From JBAYHN01 sp041666125 (GTDB lineage Bacteria; Patescibacteriota; Gracilibacteria; UBA1369; UM-FILTER-53-11): a DNA stretch of 11,111 bases. Within the stretch, counting starts at the first letter, position 1. Each line of letters starts with the position of its first letter. The stretch covers positions 1 through 11,111 of the forward strand of contig JBAYHN010000046.1 of the NCBI GenBank assembly GCA_041666125.1, in the 5' to 3' direction. The notes beneath the pieces were generated by a model. It saw nothing but the letters and a program-made list of their open reading frames with translations, was not told the origin of the DNA and made no database searches. The translations under genes and the position numbers were made by a program. This document shows positions 6,069 to 10,811 of the stretch, one piece after another.

Positions 6069-7763
6069 ATGAAAAAACTAATTTTTTACAAGCGTAAATC
6101 CACCGATACTGAAGACAAACAACAACTGTCTTTGGAAGGACAAACGGAAGAGGTTAAACGATATTTGGGACTTCGTGATTCCAATTTGAACGGGGAGCAA
6201 TATCAGATTGCAAAAACGATAGAGGAAAGCATGTCTGCAAAAAGAACTGGCAGGCCTGGTTTTAACGAGATGGTGGATTTACTTAATGCGCGTGTTTATG
6301 ATGGCGTTATTGCTTATAAAATGGACCGTTTGACGCGTAATTTTACAGATTTGGGTACTTTGAGCGATTTAGTTCAATATGGCGGTAAGGCCATTATTTT
6401 GACCGACAGCGGGCTCATCAAAAATAATGCTACAGATCTTTTTACGTTGGGGATCAATGTGTGTGTTGCAAAAAAGAAAGTTGATGACCTTTCTGAAGAT
6501 ACAAAGCGCGGGATGAAGCAGAAAGCAGCACTTGGGTGGTTCCCAGGCTATGCTCCAACTGGGTATTTGAACACGCAAAATAAAGCACGCATGAACATTA
6601 TCATTATTGATAGTGAGCGCGGACCGTGTGTTGAAAAAGCTTTTAAGTTCTATGCTACCGGACTTTACTCGCTGGCATCTTTGTCAGATTTATTAAATAA
6701 AGAGGGATTTAAGACGCGCGATGACACCTCTTTAAGTAAAACAAGTCTTGAGTCTATTTTGAAGAATCCGTTTTATTATGGGTATTTTCGTAATAATGGG
6801 GGGCTTGTTAAGGGATTACATGAGCCATTAGTTACAAAGGAGCTTTGGGATCAGGTACAAGCCATGCTCGAAGGGCGTAGCGTATGCACGCTTAAACCAC
6901 GGTCGTTGGTGTATGAATACAGAGGGGTTTTACGATGCGCGGAGTGTGGCTGTTTAGTTACCGCTCAAAAAACCAAAGGAATCGTTTATTATCGTTGTTC
7001 TAAGTCGCGTGGACGTTGTAATCAGCCATATATTCAGGAAAAAGACCTTAAGCCGCAATTGGAAGCGATCTTTGAGCAACTCTATATACCACAAGAAAGA
7101 ATCGATAGTTTGAAGGTTCAATTGCGGAATTTGTATGATGAAGAGGTGAGATGTTCGGTGGATAGCGAAAGTAATATTAAACGCCAACTCACAGATCTCA
7201 AAACTCAAAAGAAACAACTATTTGAGAAGATAATTTCAGGAAAGATCAACAGTGACGACCCTATGCTAAAAGAATTTGAGGTTGAATTAGGCAAGAAAAT
7301 TATGGATGCAGAGAATGAGTTACTTAAAATGGCAACTGGCGCTAAGAATTGGCTGGAAGAATCTTCGAACTTGTTAAAGCTGTGCCAGCAAGCCAAAAGA
7401 ATCTTTGAAGCGGCAACACACGACGAAAAACAGCAGCTTCTGAAATTCGTATCTTCGAACCTTGTGCTGGATCGCAAAAAAGTGCTTGTAGACTACAAAA
7501 AGCCGTTCGCGAGCATAGTCGAAGCGGCTAAAAGTACAAACTGGCTCCGGAGGTCGGACTCGAACCGACAACCTTGTCGTTACACGTATCCCCAAATTCC
7601 TTTGAGGGGTGGACTATATCTTCCTCCTAAAAGGAGGCCTCGGTATCTAGTCTCTACGGCGCCCCACGCACTGCGCGAGGGTTCCCACGGTATTACCCGT
7701 CTCGTTTTAGCGAGGTTAGGGCTTCACCGTTATCCCGAGGAGTTTCAACCTAAATTACTTTAG
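6069..7763 (+). CDS. Large serine recombinase (integrase) with tail read through a tRNA gene
   Basis: A 564-residue frame. Catalytic domain: Ser11 in YKRKSTD is the nucleophile, Asp86-Arg87 and Arg90 in KMDRLTRN are active-site residues, and KRGMKQKAALGWFPGYAPTGY (about 146-166) opens the Recombinase domain. A zinc ribbon follows with Cys290, Cys293, Cys310 and Cys317, then a coiled-coil-like charged region (about 365-425). The enzyme would integrate and excise the element through a Ser-DNA covalent intermediate. Residues 492-505 are encoded by the antisense of the tRNA-Asn 3' exon (WLRRSDSNRQPC begins at 491-492) and 506-564 by antisense of the group I intron, so the native domain probably ends near residue 490. 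The 3' end overlaps the convergent HNH gene by 14 bases. The tail is expected to change when the element excises. Confidence 0.92.
   Translation: MKKLIFYKRKSTDTEDKQQLSLEGQTEEVKRYLGLRDSNLNGEQYQIAKTIEESMSAKRTGRPGFNEMVDLLNARVYDGVIAYKMDRLTRNFTDLGTLSDLVQYGGKAIILTDSGLIKNNATDLFTLGINVCVAKKKVDDLSEDTKRGMKQKAALGWFPGYAPTGYLNTQNKARMNIIIIDSERGPCVEKAFKFYATGLYSLASLSDLLNKEGFKTRDDTSLSKTSLESILKNPFYYGYFRNNGGLVKGLHEPLVTKELWDQVQAMLEGRSVCTLKPRSLVYEYRGVLRCAECGCLVTAQKTKGIVYYRCSKSRGRCNQPYIQEKDLKPQLEAIFEQLYIPQERIDSLKVQLRNLYDEEVRCSVDSESNIKRQLTDLKTQKKQLFEKIISGKINSDDPMLKEFEVELGKKIMDAENELLKMATGAKNWLEESSNLLKLCQQAKRIFEAATHDEKQQLLKFVSSNLVLDRKKVLVDYKKPFASIVEAAKSTNWLRRSDSNRQPCRYTYPQIPLRGGLYLPPKRRPRYLVSTAPHALREGSHGITRLVLARLGLHRYPEEFQPKLL
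7542..7582. other. Probable attachment site (attR) in the tRNA-Asn 3' exon
   Basis: The recombinase gene runs straight into the tRNA-Asn 3' exon, the classic layout of an integrase gene next to its tRNA target. The exon including encoded CCA still pairs perfectly with the 5' exon acceptor stem, so integration left a working tRNA. The crossover point within the exon cannot be set from one end. I found no second copy of this stretch in bases 1-7541, so the other attachment site must lie left of the window. Confidence 0.5.
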
Positions 7764-8070
7764 GAAGCTGCGTAATTCCGCCATGTATTTCTCTGTGACA
7801 ATTGGCGCAAATTAAGATGCATTTGTCTGCTTCTTTTTTGCTCCGTTCCCACGATCTAGTTAATCCGTTTAAACCCAACCCGAATTCTTTTGTTGAGCCA
7901 TTTACGTGATGTAAATCGAGAGCACCATTGTATTTGTTGTAACCACAGATTGTACACTTGCCGCCCTTGTATTCAATTAGCATTTCCTTTATTTTTCGCC
8001 TTCTTTTGGAAACTGCCATTTTGAAGTATTCGGCGCGGTCGGCGTAAGTTCTTTTGTCTGATTTAGCCAT
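7750..8070 (-). CDS. Intron-encoded HNH homing endonuclease
   Basis: A 106-residue protein inside the group I intron. The N-terminus is very basic (residues 1-37, SKRRRKIKE). The HNH module follows: Cys39-x2-Cys42 (CTICGYN), His54-His55 in LDLHH, and Cys88-x2-Cys91-His92 with His96 (CILICANCHREIHGG). It would cut intronless tRNA-Asn genes and so drive homing of the intron; this is inferred from family and location. It is short, but the catalytic residues are all present. The last codons (ITQL) are also the splice-guide sequence, and the stop codon lies in the P2 helix, so the protein end and the ribozyme are under joint constraint. An extended -10 lies 15 bases upstream of the ATG. It overlaps the end of the recombinase frame by 14 bases, tail to tail. 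Confidence 0.88.
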   Translation of the reverse strand: MAKSDKRTYADRAEYFKMAVSKRRRKIKEMLIEYKGGKCTICGYNKYNGALDLHHVNGSTKEFGLGLNGLTRSWERSKKEADKCILICANCHREIHGGITQLPKVI

Positions 8071-8085
8071 AAACTATTAAGAGTG

Positions 8086-8094
8086 ATTATAGCA
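8086..8094 (-). promoter_or_regulatory. Extended -10 promoter inside the intron, for the HNH gene
   Basis: On the minus strand TGCTATAAT occupies 8094-8086, 15 bases before the HNH start. It is a perfect TATAAT with the TGn extension and is identical to the -10 region before guanylate kinase. No good -35 hexamer is seen at normal spacing, which extended -10 promoters can tolerate. It would allow the HNH protein to be made from its own transcript, not only from the tRNA precursor. Confidence 0.5.
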
Positions 8095-8165
8095 CAGTCA
8101 GATTACAAGAATTTTGGTTCACAGCGACTTGCTCCACCATTGAGCTACTCCGGAATGAGTAGTTG

Positions 8166-9401
8166 TTACTTTTTCACGAACCTCACTATTTCCCGTCCGA
8201 CCACCTGATCCGGTCGGTCATAGTAAAGCGAGGTTTTTTGTAAAGGAACGAACGTGGTCCTACTATAACCAAAACTTTCGATTTTATCAATAATCATGTC
8301 GCAGATCTTGATCTGCATGCCTGTTTTGCGCCAGAAGGGGAATATGAAAACGATTGGCGTACCGCTTGGCACAACCCGCGCCAAATTCTCAAAAAACCTC
8401 AAATATAGATCACTTAAATCGGCAATAATTTTATCCAGATTTTTTTGCTCCGGGAAAATGGAAAGTGGTGGGCCCAAATTCGGTTCCGAAGCAATCGCAA
8501 TTTTTTCGCTATCAATATCGCTGCGTGAAATTTGTGTCGCATCCTTTTCGAAAACTTTAAATTCCAATTTTTCATCAATCGCAAAATTCTTTTTTAGCCA
8601 CTCCAAATTTTCGTTTGCGCCTTTTACCAAGCTTTCGTTTTTGTCGGAGCCAATTGCGTTTAATCCCATTAATAAGGCTTCCATTGGAGTTGTGCCCGTG
8701 CCGCAGAAAGGGTCATAAAGAAATGTTTTTTCTGATTTTTGCCCGACTGCCAAATTTATAAGTATTTGCGAAAGTTTTGGTGGCAACATTCCAACTCGCG
8801 CATCGCGGAAAGGTTTGGAATAATCGCGCTTGGAGTATTTTTCAAAATCCTGCATTGCCTGTGATGCGCCAATTGCAACTTTATTTTCGCCAATATCAAT
8901 CACATATATATTGGTGCCTCTGCTCGCAAGGCCTTGTTTAAAAGCAAAAACAGAGTTCACGTTTTGCATCTCATTATTCATAAAGTTCGCATGAATGCCT
9001 TTTTCGCGCAGGGATTTTTTAACTCGTGGAAGTAACATGCGAAGCAAATTTGATTTTTTACTTTCCGGCAACGTGTTTATGGCAAAAGAAAATTTCTTAG
9101 TTGATTTGTCGTCTGCTGATTTTTCGCCAACTATTTTTTTATGCTGACCAATTAAATAATTCTCAATTTCATTTTGAATATTCGCCGCTGGAACATCACT
9201 TTTAAAAATTTCTATAATTTCCGTGCTGCCACCAAGTCTATCCAAAAACTTTTGCAGCCCGATTTTTTTTGCCGGCAATTCTCCATCAAAAAAAGCCAAA
9301 TGATTATCAAACTTTGCGGGCGTAATGCCGCTACCCAGAACTGCGCCAAGTTCTGCCAGTGAGATTTGTGGATTTTTGCCGAGTACAAACGCTAATTTCA
9401 T
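8166..9401 (-). CDS. Trm11-like SAM-dependent RNA (guanine-N2) methyltransferase
   Basis: Taken as 411 residues from ATG 9401, because MKLAFVLGKNPQISLAEL is the usual family N-terminus; the frame extends 12 codons further to a GTG at 9437. The N-terminal 170 residues fit a ferredoxin-like/THUMP-type RNA-binding region. The methylase domain starts with a PFRDARVGMLPPKLSQILINL helix and motif I DPFCGTGTTPMEALLMG (about 230-246), followed by the acidic GSDKN that contacts SAM ribose. Motif IV, usually DPPYG, is altered to SEPNLGPPL (about 305-313). Trm11 relatives make m2G at tRNA position 10. The gene lies just upstream of tRNA-Asn, which has G10. The substrate here is inferred. A DNA methylase is the less likely alternative. 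Confidence 0.75.
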   Translation of the reverse strand: MKLAFVLGKNPQISLAELGAVLGSGITPAKFDNHLAFFDGELPAKKIGLQKFLDRLGGSTEIIEIFKSDVPAANIQNEIENYLIGQHKKIVGEKSADDKSTKKFSFAINTLPESKKSNLLRMLLPRVKKSLREKGIHANFMNNEMQNVNSVFAFKQGLASRGTNIYVIDIGENKVAIGASQAMQDFEKYSKRDYSKPFRDARVGMLPPKLSQILINLAVGQKSEKTFLYDPFCGTGTTPMEALLMGLNAIGSDKNESLVKGANENLEWLKKNFAIDEKLEFKVFEKDATQISRSDIDSEKIAIASEPNLGPPLSIFPEQKNLDKIIADLSDLYLRFFENLARVVPSGTPIVFIFPFWRKTGMQIKICDMIIDKIESFGYSRTTFVPLQKTSLYYDRPDQVVGREIVRFVKK

Positions 9402-9519
9402 ACAAGTGCCAAAATGACACAAACCGGACTCAAGCACAAACGGAAAAATAGGTTTACACTTCCATCCGGCACCTTTTTTATGTAAATGATTAGTAGCTAA
9501 TAATTAACTTAAATCTATT

Positions 9520-10029
9520 ATGGCATTCTCACTCAATCGCGCACAATTAATCGGAAATGTAACAAGAGCACCGGAAGTAAGGTCCGCAGGTGGCTCCAAG
9601 GTCGCAACATTCGGCGTTGCCACAAATTTTAGCTGGATGGACACGGCAAGCGGTCAGCGCAAAGACAAAGTGGAATTTCACAATGTAGTCGCATGGAGAA
9701 AATTGGCGGAAGTTTGTGAGCTTTATTTAAAAAAAGGCACAAAAGTATACATCGAAGGTCGCATGCAAACTCGCGATTGGCAGGGAGAAGATGGCGTAAA
9801 ACGCTATAAAACAGAAATTATTGCCGAAAGCATGATCATGTTAGACAGAAAGGGTGATGCTCCATCCGGAGGAGCTGCTGCGCAGCAATCGGAAGGGGAA
9901 GGGGAACCGGAGTCTGATTCTGTTCCTGCTGCAAGCGGTGCAAGAACTCAAAGAGCTGTAAAACCTGCAAAAGAACAGGCTGCAGCCGCCCAAGATGAGG
10001 AAATTTCCATCGACGATTTGCCATTTTAA
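9520..10029 (+). CDS. ssb: Single-stranded DNA-binding protein
   Basis: A 169-residue SSB. The N-terminal OB fold (residues 1-110) is clear: LNRAQLIGNVTRAPEVR, VATFGVATNFSW, KVEFHNVVAWRKLAEVCELYLKKGTKVYIEGRMQTRDW and KTEIIAESMIML. A flexible Gly/Ala/Glu/Gln-rich linker (about 112-160) leads to the acidic tip EISIDDLPF, which in other bacteria docks repair and replication partners. The length is usual for the family. It coats single-stranded DNA during replication, recombination and repair. The ATG lacks a Shine-Dalgarno. Transcription diverges from the methylase gene, and a strong terminator follows 11 bases after the stop, so it looks monocistronic here. Confidence 0.97.
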   Translation: MAFSLNRAQLIGNVTRAPEVRSAGGSKVATFGVATNFSWMDTASGQRKDKVEFHNVVAWRKLAEVCELYLKKGTKVYIEGRMQTRDWQGEDGVKRYKTEIIAESMIMLDRKGDAPSGGAAAQQSEGEGEPESDSVPAASGARTQRAVKPAKEQAAAAQDEEISIDDLPF

Positions 10030-10040
10030 TCTAATTTTAG

Positions 10041-10078
10041 AAAAAACCGCCTAAGAGAAATTTTATGGCGGTTTTTTT
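10041..10078 (+). terminator. Rho-independent terminator after ssb
   Basis: An A-rich arm plus CCGCC (10041-10051) pairs with GGCGG plus a T-run (10067-10078), giving an 11-bp stem with a 15-base loop and seven T residues. The A and T arms make it potentially active in both directions. Confidence 0.9.
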
Positions 10079-10093
10079 GTGGCATTTTTTCTC

Positions 10094-10483
10094 AAGAGGG
10101 TTTTGCTGGCCTTAATCATAAAAAAGCTTTCTCATGCTTTGCGCATGGGAGCACATTTTTATGATACGGCCTGCTTCGCTTCGTCCAGCCTTCGTCTGGA
10201 CTTCGCTACGCACCGCAAAACTCGCACTTTTTCAAGAGGCGGTGACCTAGTGCACATGTGGTCTAGCTAGGCTAGAAAATCACAGAGGTGAGGCCACCGC
10301 CTCCACGCAATGCTCTTTCAGGCCCTTGCCGACTTGAGATAAGCCTGCGAAGGACAACTTGAGAAAGTGCGGTAGAGAAATAGGGTCGACTACGGCTTCT
10401 ATTTCTTTCTCCGTTGCGTAAGCGGAGAGTCTCCCTACCGTTCTTGGGTGGAAATTTATAGACCTTGCCCACCTTGGTCTAAT
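10094..10483 (+). ncRNA. Candidate long structured RNA between ssb and gmk
   Basis: No convincing protein gene lies here, but inverted repeats are dense. GTTTTGC 10100-10106 pairs with GCAAAAC 10215-10221. Inside it ATCATAAAAA 10115-10124 pairs with TTTTTATGAT 10156-10165 (10 bp) and GTCCAG 10183-10188 with CTGGAC 10196-10201. GAGGCGGTG 10236-10244 pairs with CACCGCCTC 10295-10303. CGGTAG 10370-10375 with CTACCG 10435-10440 closes a three-way junction holding AGAAATAG/CTATTTCT (10376-10383/10399-10406) and TCTCCG/CGGAGA (10408-10413/10423-10428). AAGAGGGTT at 10094-10102 is the inverse of AACCCTCTT at 10543-10551. The plus strand is favoured by the hairpin and T-tract at 10459-10496. RNase P, tmRNA and SRP RNA signatures were looked for and not found. 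It may be one RNA or two. Confidence 0.45.
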
Positions 10484-10496
10484 TTGTTTTTGTTTT
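10459..10496 (+). terminator. Possible terminator of the structured RNA
   Basis: TAGACC (10459-10464) pairs with GGTCTA (10476-10481), followed by a T-rich tail to 10496. TAGACC could instead pair with an upstream GGTCTA at 10260-10265, which would close the whole 10260-10464 region, so the two foldings compete. Confidence 0.45.
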
Positions 10497-10500
10497 GCCG

Positions 10501-10526
10501 TGGCGTTTGACGCCAGGAAGTTTTTT
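10501..10526 (+). terminator. Weak hairpin with T-tract
   Basis: TGGCG 10501-10505 and CGCCA 10511-10515 form a 5-bp stem with a TTTGA loop. A run of six T starts only after a 5-base gap (GGAAG), so this is a weak terminator candidate or a back-up to the hairpin just upstream. Confidence 0.3.
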
Positions 10527-10551
10527 GGTTTATTTTTGTTTTAACCCTCTT

Positions 10552-10695
10552 GGAAAAGCTTGTTTAGAGCTTTGAAAAGGGAACTTTTCAGGTGGAGGGA
10601 CTGTAGTCGGCAGTCCGCGCTTGAAAAGTAGGGAGGAGAGAGCGAGAAACGTGCTTAGTTTAGAGGTTTCCAGCGTTTTCTTCCCCACTTTTCAA
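10552..10695. repeat. Alternating GAAAAG / CTTTTC arms, mutually exclusive hairpins
   Basis: GAAAAG at 10574-10579 can pair with CTTTTC at 10584-10589 across a GGAA loop. ACTTTTCA at 10583-10590 can instead pair with TGAAAAGT 10622-10629, enclosing a GGACT/AGTCC stem. TTGAAAAGT 10621-10629 can also pair with ACTTTTCAA 10687-10695 (9 bp). A further GGAAAAGC lies at 10552-10559. Direct repeats GCTTGTTTAGAG (10558) and GCTTAGTTTAGAG (10653) frame the set. There is no coding frame. The remainder to 10793 shows nothing beyond the gmk promoter. Confidence 0.45.
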
Positions 10696-10793
10696 ACGTT
10701 TTAACGGTAGAGAGTTTTTAATGAGCAAATCTTCATATTATATCTTATTTTTGCGGTTTCTACAAGGCCAAGGGGGAGGGCATTTTGGAGTTC

Positions 10794-10802
10794 TGCTATA
10801 AT
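10794..10802 (+). promoter_or_regulatory. Extended -10 promoter of gmk
   Basis: TGCTATAAT at 10794-10802 is a perfect extended -10. The gmk ATG begins 10 bases after the last T, so transcription would start at or a few bases before the ATG, giving a leaderless or nearly leaderless mRNA. No clear -35 is seen 17 bases upstream. Confidence 0.65.
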
Positions 10803-10811
10803 GCTTTTTGC

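Larger units (their letters stand above)
7583..8120 (-). ncRNA. Self-splicing group I intron in tRNA-Asn
   Basis: A 538-nt intron with a core that can be drawn by eye (plus-strand coordinates). P1: exon GCUGU 8125-8121 with guide GCAGC 7771-7767, with the required U-G wobble at the splice site. P10: exon UAA 7582-7580 with UUA 7775-7773. P2: CCUAAA/UUUAGG 7764-7749 with a GUAA tetraloop. P3: CCUCGG 7740-7735 with CCGAGG 7643-7638. P4: ACGGU 7730-7726 with ACCGU 7691-7687. P5: 7722-7719 with 7698-7695. P7: AGACUA 7653-7648 with UAGUCC 7616-7611, with the family hallmark AAGAUAUAGUCC. P8: CCUCC/GGAGG 7637-7623. P9: CCCC/GGGG 7609-7590. The intron ends in G. The HNH ORF occupies the P1 loop and runs through the guide into P2. 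Splicing by the two-step guanosine mechanism follows from the family. Confidence 0.9.
7542..8154 (-). tRNA. tRNA-Asn(GUU), interrupted by a group I intron
   Basis: The 5' exon is 8154-8121 (34 nt) and the 3' exon 7582-7542 (41 nt, CCA encoded). Joined, they give acceptor TCCGGAG/CTCCGGA (7 bp), D arm GCTC/GAGC with loop AATGGTG, anticodon loop CTGTTAA with anticodon GTT, variable loop AGGTT, and T arm GTCGG-TTCGAGT-CCGAC. Discriminator G73 and the first bases TCC are typical of bacterial tRNA-Asn. The anticodon stem has four pairs plus an A27-A43 mismatch. The splice point lies between anticodon bases 35 and 36. It is fixed by two group I rules, a U at the 5' exon end (8121) and a G ending the intron (7583), and by restoring a 7-base loop. 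Other cut points would read as His or Thr but break those rules or the Asn-like acceptor identity. It begins 11 bases after the methylase stop and is likely co-transcribed with it. Confidence 0.88.

Noticed and set aside
1..7541. Second copy of the tRNA-Asn 3' end (attL) within the window.
   Set aside because: A scan by eye for CTCCGG-containing stretches found only unrelated matches (around 861 and 991); the element must extend beyond the left edge.
7374..7595. Minus-strand ORF of 73 residues spanning the tRNA 3' end.
   Set aside because: It is antisense of the recombinase C-terminal region and contains the tRNA exon, so it is a shadow frame.
7542..8154. Reading the split tRNA as tRNA-His(GUG) or tRNA-Thr(UGU).
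   Set aside because: His requires treating intron bases as exon and lacks the extra G-1; Thr needs a cut after U33 and does not fit discriminator G73. The Asn reading satisfies both group I splice rules and tRNA-Asn identity bases.
8296..8718. Plus-strand ORF of 140 residues inside the methylase gene.
   Set aside because: It is the antisense of a well-recognised methyltransferase domain; Ser/Phe-rich composition is typical of antisense frames.
9402..9437. Longer methylase start at GTG 9437.
   Set aside because: The 12 added residues do not fit the family N-terminus, and ATG 9401 gives the standard start; the GTG has no better ribosome-binding sequence.
10079..10472. ORFs of 63 residues (plus strand, 10079-10270) and 66 residues (minus strand, 10272-10472).
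   Set aside because: Composition looks unlike protein (Arg/Ser-rich, low complexity), they have no recognisable domain or start signal, and they lie over dense inverted repeats better explained as structured RNA.
10260..10481. RNase P RNA, tmRNA, SRP RNA or 6S RNA between ssb and gmk.
   Set aside because: GAGGAAAGUC and ACAGAA...GGCUUA of RNase P, the tRNA-like TTCGA domain and Ala-tag of tmRNA, and the SRP GGAAGG...GCAG loop are not found on either strand. Some fragments resemble RNase P but not in the right order.
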